Positions 36,100 to 44,245 of a stretch of DNA of 64,000 nucleotides are shown piece by piece. The stretch's first letter is position 1, and the number at the start of each line of letters is the position of its first letter. The notes beneath the pieces were generated by a model. That model made no database searches. It was given only the letters and a program-made list of their open reading frames with translations, and had not been told where the DNA came from. Both the position numbers and the translations under genes were made by a program. Origin of the DNA: an uncultured Anaerobiospirillum sp. (lineage in GTDB: Bacteria; Pseudomonadota; Gammaproteobacteria; Enterobacterales; Succinivibrionaceae). The stretch lies in the NCBI GenBank assembly GCA_944392765.1, contig CALXXU010000001.1, positions 39,003 to 103,002 of the forward strand, in the 5' to 3' direction.

Positions 36100-38202
36100 A
36101 TGAAAGATTTAACTGCAACCCTAGCCTTTCGCGATAAGTTTGCCTACAGCACGGGCTCTCTAGGTAAAGAAGTCGCACATGGTTTAATCAGCTGTTACGT
36201 CTTCTTATACTGCATCCAAGTTCTTGAGCTCGATATCCCTTTCTTAGGCGTACTGTACCTATCTCATAACCTCTTAGGCATTATCACCGCGCCTCTCTTG
36301 GGCATTTTGCTGGATAACCTCAACTGCCGCTTTGGTAAGTACAAGCTCTTAACCTTCTTAGGGCTGGTCTTAAATTGCGTCACCCTGATGGGCTTTTACT
36401 ACCTGCCCAAGCTCACGCCGAGTAATGTCGAGCTGACCATTACTATCGTTTACTTATTATGGTCGCTGAGCTTCTTTATGATCGACCTGCCTTCTTGGTC
36501 GATTTTAAGCGCCTTTAACACCACCAACACCACGCGCGATGCCATGGCTACCGTGCCGTGCATTACCAATCATTTAGGCACGCAGCTGCTTGTGATCTGC
36601 GCGCTGCCCTTTATGCAGCACGCTAGCACCATCTTCGAGACGATCAGCTATCCACTTGGCGCCTTGGTCGCGTTCTATATCATGCTGATTAGCCAGAGCA
36701 TCTTCTTATTCTTGCTCAAGAACAACGCTTTTCACGGGGCGCCACGCCATCCAAGCCCGAGCATTGTCGCTAAGTCAGAACCTGCCTTTGAGCCGTTAAA
36801 GCAAGAAGAAGAGGAAGAAGAAAGCTCGCCTGAGCTCACGGCCAATAACTACGAATACGCCACACCGACCTTTGGGGCAGTCAGCACCGAACAAAGTTTG
36901 GTCGCTGCCTTAAATAGCATTACTGAAAGTAAGGCCAATGAGGCCAACGTCTATCATGCGCCCGCTCCAAGCCGCTTAAGCCTCAAAGAACGCCTCTACA
37001 CTATGGCCCAAGTGCTCTTTAAAAACGACCAGCTCATGGTGATTTTTCTGAGCACCGTCCTCTTGTACACCGCCTTTGGCTTGATTTTAGGCGCTTATGT
37101 CTCGTTTTTCATTGAGCATCAGCTGCTCTTAAACCCGACCTTGTACCTCATCTTGCTCGGGGCCGGTCTCTTGCAGCTTTTTGCTATGGCCTCCTTTGAG
37201 GCCTTAGTGCGCCACACTTCAAGAACCTTTATCTTCAGCCTATCGCTTTATATGAGCATGGCAGGCTTTGCCCAGATGTTCTGGGCCGAGTATAGCCAAA
37301 GCTACACTTTAGCGATTTTGGCCGCCTCCATCTTCTTGACCAATTTAGGGGTAGGCCTGTGTAAGGTCGCGCTGACCTCTATGACCATCGACACGGTCGA
37401 CTACGGCGAGTTTAAGCTCTCGGTGCGCACTGACGGCCTTATTTTCTCGCTGCGCGCGATGGCCCATAACTTAGGCAAGACCATTTCCTTTTTCTTCTAC
37501 GGCGGCGCGCTCACCATTGGCTATATCTTAGGAGCTAATGATGACGCCGATATGCCCGGCGAAATCAGTGGTACGGTCTTGATCGTGCTCATCTTGCTCG
37601 TTGTGACCCTGCTCTTGTACGTCAAATTCTACAAGCTCAACGGCGCCTTCTACCGCAATGTACTCAACAACTTACAGTACCTGCGCCAAAACCAAAATGT
37701 GGCGAGCCCAACCCTGGCCGACCTCAATGCCAACAAGTTTATGCTGCGCTACGCCTTAGATGAGAGCACGATGCTGATCAAGCTCAACGCCAATAACGTC
37801 GACGACATCTTAAAGGCTATGGTGCAAAAGCTAAGTGAAGTGCAGGCCGTCACCTCAGAGCATGACTTTATGTCTGACTTGCGCGCGCGCCTGGCGCTGG
37901 GCCCTTGCGGCATCGCCGAAGGCATTGCCCTGCCGCACGCCAAGTCCTCAGCGGTCCGACGTGCCACGGTGGTGGTCGCGACCTTAGATCACCCGATCGA
38001 CTTAGGTGCTTTAGATAATAGAGACTGCGACCTCATTTTTCTCTTGGCCAGCCCCGACGATGGCTACACCCATATGAATCTGTTAGGCCGCCTGTCCTTG
38101 CTGCTCAATGAATCGGGCTTTGCGGACAAGCTGCGCGCTTCAGGCTCCCCTACCGAGCTCTTTGAGCGCATGATTCAATGCGAGCGCCACATCATGCGCT
38201 AG
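36100..38202 (+). CDS. GPH-family (MelB/LacS-type) sugar transporter fused to a PTS EIIA domain of fructose/Ntr type
   Basis: Residues about 10-500 form a 12-helix MFS-2 carrier of the glycoside-pentoside-hexuronide type, with LLDNLNCRFGKYKLL in the first cytoplasmic loop. An acidic, disordered insert of about 90 residues (about 215-305) separates the two six-helix halves. Residues about 545-700 are an EIIA-2 domain: GIAEGIALPHAKSS with the phosphorylatable His613, PIDLGALDNRDCDLIFLLASP and HMNLLGRLSLLL. In LacS the fused domain is EIIA-Glc; here it is the FruA/PtsN kind, an arrangement I do not know from described transporters. The domain likely senses PTS phosphorylation and modulates uptake. 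No Shine-Dalgarno precedes ATG 36100; a stable hairpin ends 16 bases before it. Confidence 0.85.
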   Translation: MKDLTATLAFRDKFAYSTGSLGKEVAHGLISCYVFLYCIQVLELDIPFLGVLYLSHNLLGIITAPLLGILLDNLNCRFGKYKLLTFLGLVLNCVTLMGFYYLPKLTPSNVELTITIVYLLWSLSFFMIDLPSWSILSAFNTTNTTRDAMATVPCITNHLGTQLLVICALPFMQHASTIFETISYPLGALVAFYIMLISQSIFLFLLKNNAFHGAPRHPSPSIVAKSEPAFEPLKQEEEEEESSPELTANNYEYATPTFGAVSTEQSLVAALNSITESKANEANVYHAPAPSRLSLKERLYTMAQVLFKNDQLMVIFLSTVLLYTAFGLILGAYVSFFIEHQLLLNPTLYLILLGAGLLQLFAMASFEALVRHTSRTFIFSLSLYMSMAGFAQMFWAEYSQSYTLAILAASIFLTNLGVGLCKVALTSMTIDTVDYGEFKLSVRTDGLIFSLRAMAHNLGKTISFFFYGGALTIGYILGANDDADMPGEISGTVLIVLILLVVTLLLYVKFYKLNGAFYRNVLNNLQYLRQNQNVASPTLADLNANKFMLRYALDESTMLIKLNANNVDDILKAMVQKLSEVQAVTSEHDFMSDLRARLALGPCGIAEGIALPHAKSSAVRRATVVVATLDHPIDLGALDNRDCDLIFLLASPDDGYTHMNLLGRLSLLLNESGFADKLRASGSPTELFERMIQCERHIMR

Positions 38203-38234
38203 GCGCGCAAGAGCCCCGCAGGCAGCGCGTAATA

Positions 38235-38330
38235 GGCGTGCATAAGACCAACGCACAGCGCGCTTAATACCGGCATAAAGCACACTTGATACCGGCATGA
38301 AGCACGCTTGAGCCCCGCAAGCAGCGCGCG
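38235..38330. repeat. Two to three copies of a 25-bp ATACCGGCAT...AAGCAC repeat
   Basis: ATACCGGCAT followed by AAAGCACACTTG or GAAGCACGCTTG is repeated in direct order between the transporter gene and the next small gene, flanked by AGCCCCGCA(A/G)GCAGCGCG, which also occurs twice. Confidence 0.7.
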
Positions 38331-38422
38331 GTAAGGCGCACGTTTTATGTGCGTTCAGGGCCCAAATCAGCTAAGATAAGCCCCGGATGAGGCGAATAAT
38401 CGCAAGGGCTCAAGAGGGAATC

Positions 38423-38884
38423 ATGGCTAAGCACAATCAACCGGGCACGACGCAACCAGCTGCTACTGCTCAGATGCAAATTAATAACATCATGGACAGC
38501 GAGGTGCCGCTTAAAGAGCAAAGCATGCACGCTATCGCCTCCCATCTCTTATTCATGATCGGGGGCAAGCATGACACGCTCAGCGAAGATGAAGAGGTCA
38601 TGCCGCAAGTGCAGCACTACACCGGCACCATGAACTTAGCCCGTGCTTTGGCCCAAGACTTACAAGCAGAGTTGCTGCAACAACAAGGCGGCACTCCACG
38701 CCAGCTGTCGCGGGAGGAAGCTATCTCTTTCTTAAAGAGCAAGTTAACCACCAAAGATCCCGATGGCAGCTACGCTCAGCTCATCGATCTGCTCTTAGCC
38801 CCCAAGAAGGATCCTAATGAGGTTAAAAAGGTGGCTGATAAGATCGCCCAAGAGCGCGACACCTTGCCTGAGCTCATGGGCTAA
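38423..38884 (+). CDS. Hypothetical protein, 153 aa
   Basis: I do not recognise it. The protein is small, acidic, probably helical and soluble, with Gln/Ala-rich ends (PGTTQPAATAQMQ near the start) and a central helical segment. ATG 38423 is preceded by AGAGGGA; a longer frame starting upstream lacks a binding site. It lies 58 bp before the ModA-like gene on the same strand, and a short A-rich gap with no terminator separates them, so both may share a transcript. Confidence 0.65.
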   Translation: MAKHNQPGTTQPAATAQMQINNIMDSEVPLKEQSMHAIASHLLFMIGGKHDTLSEDEEVMPQVQHYTGTMNLARALAQDLQAELLQQQGGTPRQLSREEAISFLKSKLTTKDPDGSYAQLIDLLLAPKKDPNEVKKVADKIAQERDTLPELMG

Positions 38885-38942
38885 CTCACCTAAAAAAAGA
38901 AAAAAGAAAGATTCAAGTGGCCATTTGGCCTAAAGAGATCGC

Positions 38943-39956
38943 ATGCTGTCTAAGGCTTTACAGGCCCTCGGCTCCGCCCTCACTTTATGGGGCGCTCTTA
39001 CCATGTGCGGCAGTGCCGCAGAACTTAAAGTCTGCGCGGTGCCCCAGCTTTATTTGGCCTTAGAGCACTTACACGGGGTGTTGCCGCATGACTTTACGTC
39101 CCGCTATGACACCCCCAGCGCGCTCGCTGAGCGCCTGATGGCCGCATCCGACACCACTACCGAGTGTGATTTGGTGCTTTCAAGCGATGAGCGCTTGCCT
39201 ATCACCCTAATTCGCGCCAAAAAAGGCTTAGGCAGTGCCATGCTGCCCTTTACCCGCGCGCCGCTGGTACTGTGGTCAGCCGATTCCTCCCTCTTTGCCG
39301 GTAATCCTTTAGGCTCCAAGCCCACCAGTGACGCCCCAGTTGCCACCACTTGCGACATTCCCGAGGAAAGTAGCGCCGCGCCCGCACAGTTGGCCCCTGA
39401 CCCTTGGGACGAGCCCACGCCTACCACCGCCATCAAGTCCCCTGAGAGCATGACCCAAGCTGAGTGGGATCGCTACGTCAATACGATTTTGCTCAGTGCC
39501 GCGCACTCCGATACCAATGAAGAGCTTTCTCAAGCGCTCCAACAAGTCAAGCTCAGCTCTCTAGCCTACGCCGATGCGCACTTAACGCCCGTGGGCTACG
39601 CCACGCGTCAAGTCATGACCGACTCGCGCAAGATTAAGAAACTTCTGCCTCAAAAGCGCTACGAATACGAGCACGAGTACCAAATCTATGAGCATGTCCG
39701 CTCAGGTAAGGTGCAATGCGGCTTTGTCACTAAGCCCCTGGTCGTAGCAAGCGCGCACCCCAGCACAGTACGCGGTTCCTATCTCACCATGCCGCGCCGG
39801 GTACATGCCGATATCCAATACTATGTGCTCTTGATGGAGCAAAGCAAAAACAAAGTCGAGGCGCAAGATCTGATGCGCAGCCTCCGCCACGATGCCAAGG
39901 TGCAAGCCATTTTGAACCACTATGGCTTTGCTCCGCTCGCCCCTGAAGAGCCTTAA
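38943..39956 (+). CDS. Periplasmic ModA-like substrate-binding protein, divergent
   Basis: A signal peptide (residues 1 to about 26, ending GSAAEL) directs the protein to the periplasm. The fold pattern of molybdate-binding ModA can be followed: DLVLSSDERLPITLIR, then LVLWSADSSLF, SSLAYADAHLTPVGYATRQVM, GKVQCGFVTKPLVVA, and the end AQDLMRSLRHDAKVQAILNHYGF. An insert of about 75 Pro/Thr/Asp-rich residues (about 120-195) interrupts the middle. No ABC permease or ATPase gene (modB/modC) lies nearby, so it may serve a distant transporter or have another ligand. It overlaps the convergent rsmJ by four bases. Confidence 0.65.
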   Translation: MLSKALQALGSALTLWGALTMCGSAAELKVCAVPQLYLALEHLHGVLPHDFTSRYDTPSALAERLMAASDTTTECDLVLSSDERLPITLIRAKKGLGSAMLPFTRAPLVLWSADSSLFAGNPLGSKPTSDAPVATTCDIPEESSAAPAQLAPDPWDEPTPTTAIKSPESMTQAEWDRYVNTILLSAAHSDTNEELSQALQQVKLSSLAYADAHLTPVGYATRQVMTDSRKIKKLLPQKRYEYEHEYQIYEHVRSGKVQCGFVTKPLVVASAHPSTVRGSYLTMPRRVHADIQYYVLLMEQSKNKVEAQDLMRSLRHDAKVQAILNHYGFAPLAPEEP

Positions 39957-40843
39957 TCTACTTGGAAACAGTCAAAACGGCATTGGCCGCCATCGACGCT
40001 GTAGGCAAGCTCAATTCCAGGGTAAGAAAGCGGTGGAGCGTAGTCCGGGCGCTTGACCACCACACGTCGGGTAGCCAGCGTGAGCGCCGCGCGCAAGAAG
40101 TCTTCGTTGTCAGTGTCAGCTCCGATCACTTCTTGGAAGATGTGCATATCCTTTTTGACTTGAGCACTACCTGAGCGCTCTGGGAACATCGGGTCGTAGT
40201 AAATGACCTCGGGGCGCGCGGCGCCACGATAGTCCTTAATCGTGCCTAAAGGGTGGAGCGTGGGCACCGTAAACGGGTAAAAGCGCGAGCGGCCTGCGCG
40301 CAGCAAGCCATCGTGCAAAATGCACCAGATTGGCAGCTGGCGCTCAAAGGACAAGACCTGCGCTCCGGCGTGCGCCAAAATCATAGACTCACGCCCCAGG
40401 CCGGCGGTCGCATCAAAGACCAGCGCGCCATCGGGCAGACCTGCCATAACCGCACGTGCAACCGCTTCCTTTTGGCGCCCGCCCCGAAGCAAACGCTGGC
40501 GTACCGCCACCTGCTCAAAGTCGATGACTAAAGGCTTGAAGTTGGCTAAAGAGCCTAAGCGCAGCCCGACTCCCGCCATTGGTGGCGTGAGCTCTAAGAG
40601 CACGTCCTCAGGTTCCAAGGCCAGCCCCGTCACCGTCTTGCCCTTGGCGCGTAAGGTCGTGGCCTTGATCAAGGCGTCATAGTCGCTGACCGCCACCAGC
40701 TGCCAGGCACCGGCCAGAGGCGCGGCTTCCTGGGCTGAAGCTGCCGCTTGGACAGCGTCCTGAGCAGCAGCGATGAGCTGCGCAAACTCGGCGCGGCGCG
40801 TGGCCGTAACTTCCGGGGCGCAATAGTAGTACAAAGTGCGCAT
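39953..40843 (-). CDS. rsmJ: 16S rRNA (guanine1516-N2)-methyltransferase
   Basis: RsmJ methylates G1516 in the 16S rRNA of the small subunit. The 296-aa protein shows the SAM-binding VFDATAGLGRESMILAHAG, the RsmJ-specific DPMFPERSGSAQVKKDM, and VVVKRPDYAPPLS near the end. An Ala-rich N-terminal extension (AAAQDAVQAAASAQEAAP) is a local expansion. The gene follows aroE with three bases between them, and its stop overlaps the end of the convergent ModA-like gene. Confidence 0.92.
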   Translation of the reverse strand: MRTLYYYCAPEVTATRRAEFAQLIAAAQDAVQAAASAQEAAPLAGAWQLVAVSDYDALIKATTLRAKGKTVTGLALEPEDVLLELTPPMAGVGLRLGSLANFKPLVIDFEQVAVRQRLLRGGRQKEAVARAVMAGLPDGALVFDATAGLGRESMILAHAGAQVLSFERQLPIWCILHDGLLRAGRSRFYPFTVPTLHPLGTIKDYRGAARPEVIYYDPMFPERSGSAQVKKDMHIFQEVIGADTDNEDFLRAALTLATRRVVVKRPDYAPPLSYPGIELAYSVDGGQCRFDCFQVD

Positions 40844-40846
40844 GGG

Positions 40847-41707
40847 CTAGCCCAGCTGTGCGCGCACTTGCGCTAACGCCGCACCGACATCAGGCATGAC
40901 GCCGGTCCATAAGGCAAAGGATAAGGCCGCCTGCCCTACCAGCATACCCAGACCGTCATAAACCGCCGGTACGCCTAAGGCCTTGCAGTGCTCGGTAAAG
41001 ACGGTGGTGCCCTGCGGGGTGTAGAACAGGTCATAAGCAAAGCGCGCCTGGCGGTAGAGCTCATCCTTAATCTCAGGGAGCTCACCTTTGAGCGAGAGCG
41101 AGGTAGCGTTGATGATTACGCTGTAAGCCTCAGGCTTAAGCTCGGCAAAGGAGCAAGCACTGAGCTCTACTTTAGAACCGAGCTGTAAGGCCTGCATGTC
41201 AGCAATGATGTCTTGAGCCTTGCTGACCGTGCGATTGACAATAGTGATACGGGCAATGCCGACCTCAGGGTCCAAGAGTGGTGGCACGATGCCGCGTGTA
41301 GCGCCACCAGCGCCGATAATGAGGATATTGGACCCAGCAAGTGGTGCCTGAAGCCGCACTAAGTCGGTAAAGAGGCCTCGGCCATCGGTGTTATCACCTA
41401 ACAGAGTACGGGTGCCATCTGCTGCCACCTCAAGCTTAATCGTGTTGACCACCTGGGCAATTTCCGCGCTCTTAGTGCAGTGATCAACCAAGGCAAAGGC
41501 GTCCGGCTTGCACGGTACGGTTACATTGCAGCCCACGCCGCCTGCCTCAAAGAACGCAGTGGCGGCGTCCTTAAAGGAGCCTTCGACCTTAATGCGTCCA
41601 TAGTCGACTGCAATGCCGGTCTGGGCGGCAAAGACGCTGTGTACCAGTGGCGAAATGGAATGGGCAATCGGGTTGCCAAACACCGTTAACTTGAGGGGTT
41701 GAGACAC
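40847..41707 (-). CDS. aroE: Shikimate dehydrogenase
   Basis: AroE reduces 3-dehydroshikimate with NADPH in the chorismate pathway. The 286-aa protein has the substrate-binding SxS pair in HSISPLVHS (residues 16-24), CNVTVPCKPDAF with the catalytic Lys, LLGDNTDGRGLF with the catalytic Asp, and the nucleotide loop IIGAGGATRG. It lies 21 bp after tsaC on the same strand, as in other Gammaproteobacteria, and three bases before rsmJ. Confidence 0.96.
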   Translation of the reverse strand: MSQPLKLTVFGNPIAHSISPLVHSVFAAQTGIAVDYGRIKVEGSFKDAATAFFEAGGVGCNVTVPCKPDAFALVDHCTKSAEIAQVVNTIKLEVAADGTRTLLGDNTDGRGLFTDLVRLQAPLAGSNILIIGAGGATRGIVPPLLDPEVGIARITIVNRTVSKAQDIIADMQALQLGSKVELSACSFAELKPEAYSVIINATSLSLKGELPEIKDELYRQARFAYDLFYTPQGTTVFTEHCKALGVPAVYDGLGMLVGQAALSFALWTGVMPDVGAALAQVRAQLG

Positions 41708-41728
41708 AGGAACTCCTTAATCTTTTGT

Positions 41729-42304
41729 TTAGGCCCGCAGCACCGCACCGGTGAGCGCATCATAAATGGTGCTAGGCTTATTACGGCCCATGCACGGCTC
41801 ATCCAAGATGTAATCGACGCTTGCGGCAAAGGTCGCTTGCAGCTCAGGCAAAGTCGTGAGGGGCTCTGAACCTGAGATATTCGCGCTGGTGGAGACAATG
41901 GGCTCACCCACCTCATCACACAGCGCTGCTAGCAACTCAAAATCGGTCACGCGCGCCGCCATCGTGGTGCGGCCTCCGGTTAACACCGGAGATACGCCGG
42001 ACTTAGCAGGCACGATAAAGGTATTGTGCCCCGGCCACTTATTGTGAATCAAGCGCATACTGTCGGCGCTTAACGCCCCAAAGTTCACCACCGATTCAAG
42101 CTGGGCCACACTAGAACTGACGATGATAAGTCCCTTATTAAAAGCACGGTGCTTGATTGAGATGATGCGCTCAATGCCTTTGATATTGCTAACGCGCGCC
42201 GAAATGCCATACACCCCCTCGGTTGGGCAGATAATGACTCCACCCTCGCGCAAAGTGAGAGCCGCCTCTTTGACCTTATGCCATTGAACCTCTGTTAATG
42301 CCAC
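41729..42304 (-). CDS. tsaC: Threonylcarbamoyl-AMP synthase
   Basis: TsaC makes L-threonylcarbamoyl-AMP from Thr, bicarbonate and ATP for t6A in tRNA, the substrate later cyclised by TcdA at 8667-9668. Family landmarks are VIICPTEGVYGISA, KHRAFNKGLIIV, WPGHNTFIVP, ARVTD and PIVSTSANISGSEP. The longer frame upstream would run through an A-tract and the purE terminator, so I start at GTG 42304, six bases after AGGAGG. The predicted protein has 191 residues, normal for the short TsaC form. Confidence 0.92.
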   Translation of the reverse strand: MALTEVQWHKVKEAALTLREGGVIICPTEGVYGISARVSNIKGIERIISIKHRAFNKGLIIVSSSVAQLESVVNFGALSADSMRLIHNKWPGHNTFIVPAKSGVSPVLTGGRTTMAARVTDFELLAALCDEVGEPIVSTSANISGSEPLTTLPELQATFAASVDYILDEPCMGRNKPSTIYDALTGAVLRA

Positions 42305-42343
42305 GCCCTGCCTCCTGCCATTTTTTTTTTCTAACCCGCAAAC

Positions 42344-42368
42344 AAAAAGGGGCACTGGGCCCCTTTTT
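42344..42368 (-). terminator. purE terminator (symmetric hairpin)
   Basis: AAAAAGGGG (42344-42352) pairs with CCCCTTTTT (42360-42368). On the minus strand it follows purE and precedes tsaC, so tsaC transcription needs readthrough or its own promoter within a 40-bp gap. Confidence 0.8.
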
Positions 42369-42432
42369 GTGTGAATTAAGCAGCACGCCTAAGTTTGAGC
42401 TGCTTGAGCGCTCTTTGAGCCCTAATGGGTTG

Positions 42433-42942
42433 TTAGAGCTCCTTGAGCTTCTCTTGGAGGGCGCGATCCTTGGCCATTACCTCTTGGGAAGCAGCGGCGC
42501 GGTTGGCCTTAACCTTCTCGTCTAAGGCCTTATCGGCGATTGCCATGATTTGCGCAGCTAAGTAACCGGCGTTCTTAGCACCAGCCTTGCCCACTGCGAC
42601 CGTGGCAACTGGGATGCCGCCTGGCATCATGACGGTGGAGTACAGGGCGTCAACACCGTTTAATGGACCGCCATCAACCGGAATACCGATAACTGGGCGG
42701 GTGGTACGGGCAGCAACGGCACCAGCTAAGTGCGCAGCTAAACCAGCAGCGCAGATAAAGACGGCAGCGCCACGTTGCTCGGCGTCAGTGACATAGTTTG
42801 CGACCACATCAGGCGTACGGTGGGCCGAAGCGACGCGCACCTCGTACTTTATATCAAAGCCCTTTAAGACGTCTAAGGTGTTCTTAACCAAAGGTAAGTC
42901 CGAATCCGAGCCCATGATGACGACAGCAAATTGCTCTGCCAT
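42433..42942 (-). CDS. purE: N5-carboxyaminoimidazole ribonucleotide mutase
   Basis: PurE moves the carboxylate of N5-CAIR to C4 in purine synthesis. The 169-aa class I enzyme has [11 protein letters not shown] at the start, VASAHRTPD with the active-site His, [16 protein letters not shown] and [25 protein letters not shown]. The partner purK, often adjacent, is not in this window. A hairpin CCCACT/AGTGGG lies just upstream of the start. Confidence 0.96.
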   Translation of the reverse strand: MAEQFAVVIMGSDSDLPLVKNTLDVLKGFDIKYEVRVASAHRTPDVVANYVTDAEQRGAAVFICAAGLAAHLAGAVAARTTRPVIGIPVDGGPLNGVDALYSTVMMPGGIPVATVAVGKAGAKNAGYLAAQIMAIADKALDEKVKANRAAASQEVMAKDRALQEKLKEL

Positions 42943-43100
42943 AAAAATCTCCTAAATTTTTGCCCACTAAAGTGGGTCTGAATGAGCGCCAAGTATAGCA
43001 CGAAAGCCCGAAAAATCAGGCTTTTGCCCCCAAGTTAGCCAGGGCTATCAAGCTAGCCCTCAGTCAGTCGGGGATCAATTAGCTCCAGTTAGTCAGGGCT

Positions 43101-44156
43101 CTAGTCTTGCAGCAAGTCGTACTTGCGCTTTTTGCGCGTTGGACACTTAGGATTGCCACAAACCAAGGCAATGCCCGCCTTGACCTTCTTTCTAAAGCGC
43201 AGCGGAAAGCCACACTCCGGGCAGGTCTTGACGTAGGGTGCGCCCATCAGCTTGAAATCACACTGCGGATAGCACTCGCAGCCATAGAAAATTTTGCCCG
43301 AACTACTGCGGCGCTGGCGCAATACGCCCTGGTGACACTGGGGGCACTCCACCGCGTTTTCTTCGGCCGCTTCCTTGGGGCTGTAGGTGCAGTTGGGGTA
43401 ATCAGAGCAGCCGATGAACAAGCCATACCGGCCCTTTTTCACCGCTAAAGGCGCGCCACATTGCGGGCACAGACTCGTAAGCAGCTTTAAGGTGTGAACC
43501 GGGCTGACAGTACGCGTGAAATAACGCAGCTTGCAGCGCGGAAAGCACGAGCAGCCTAAAAAGGCGACCTTGCCGCTTTGACGTAACACCAAGGTGCCGT
43601 GGCCACAGGCTGGGCACGGATCGCCCACCTTAAGCAGCATGCGGTTGTAGCGTTCCAGCTCCGCTGCACTGAGCTCAGGCCCTTCCTCAAGCACCGGCGC
43701 CACAACCTGGGACTCAGCGCTAGTGCGCACCGGCGCGACCGTTGTTACCACCGCCTCCTGGCTTTGCACCGCCGTGATGAGCTGCTGCAAAAGGTTTTGC
43801 GCGCGCAAGCTGGTCTCAGGATGAGCACGCTCAACCTGAGCTTGTGGTACTGCCGCAGCGGGCTTCACCTCAGGCTCTGCTGATACGAGCTCGGTCGCCA
43901 CGAGTGCCGCTGAAGCTGTGGGTAGATCCTCAGCTGTGGGCAGATCCTCAGCTGTGGGCAGATCCTCAGCAGTGGGCAGATCCTCATCGGCTAAGACCTC
44001 GGCGGCGAGCTTAAGCTCAGGTGCAGCCTGAGCTTTACGGCGCTTGCGCTTAGGCTCAGAGCTCTCCTGAAGGTGCTCTAAGGATTGCAGCACAATGTTG
44101 TTGCCCTCGGGCGTGGTGAGGTTAGAGGCGGGCTCGAAATGATTGAGTTCAGACAT
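43101..44156 (-). CDS. Topoisomerase-type C4 zinc-finger protein (YrdD-like) with an added N-terminal tail
   Basis: Four C4 zinc modules of the topoisomerase I C-terminal type occupy residues about 190-345: CPACGHGTL...GCSCFPRC, CPQCGAPL...GCSDYPNC, CPQCHQGVL...GCECYPQC and CPECGFPL...CGNPKCP. E. coli YrdD, in the same yrdD-tsaC-aroE neighbourhood, is similar but has only the zinc modules in about 180 residues. The first 185 residues here are low complexity and contain four perfect copies of EDLPTA (from an 18-bp tandem repeat, 43915-43986). I prefer ATG 44156, because an upstream TTG lies inside a terminator stem. A nucleic-acid-binding role is likely. Confidence 0.85.
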   Translation of the reverse strand: MSELNHFEPASNLTTPEGNNIVLQSLEHLQESSEPKRKRRKAQAAPELKLAAEVLADEDLPTAEDLPTAEDLPTAEDLPTASAALVATELVSAEPEVKPAAAVPQAQVERAHPETSLRAQNLLQQLITAVQSQEAVVTTVAPVRTSAESQVVAPVLEEGPELSAAELERYNRMLLKVGDPCPACGHGTLVLRQSGKVAFLGCSCFPRCKLRYFTRTVSPVHTLKLLTSLCPQCGAPLAVKKGRYGLFIGCSDYPNCTYSPKEAAEENAVECPQCHQGVLRQRRSSSGKIFYGCECYPQCDFKLMGAPYVKTCPECGFPLRFRKKVKAGIALVCGNPKCPTRKKRKYDLLQD

Positions 44157-44164
44157 AGCAAGGC

Positions 44165-44217
44165 AAAACAAAGCCCTGCCCCTCCCAGGGATGAAATCCT
44201 TGGGAGGGGCAGGGCGA
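44165..44217 (-). terminator. Terminator of the phosphoethanolamine-transferase gene
   Basis: A perfect 15-bp stem is formed by 44173-44187 and 44201-44215 with a 13-nt loop; on the minus strand it is followed by TTTGTTTTG. It ends only 9-15 bases before the start of the zinc-finger gene. Confidence 0.85.
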
Positions 44218-44245
44218 GGCGGCCCACGGCCGCCCTGGATTTTAG

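Noticed and set aside
36100-38202. Classical LacS-type transporter with EIIA-Glc
   Set aside because: The C-terminal domain has the EIIA-2 motif GIALPHAK and lacks the EIIA-Glc pattern around its active His.
42305-42355. 17-codon N-terminal extension of TsaC
   Set aside because: It would read through the purE terminator and an A-tract; the internal GTG has an ideal AGGAGG in front.
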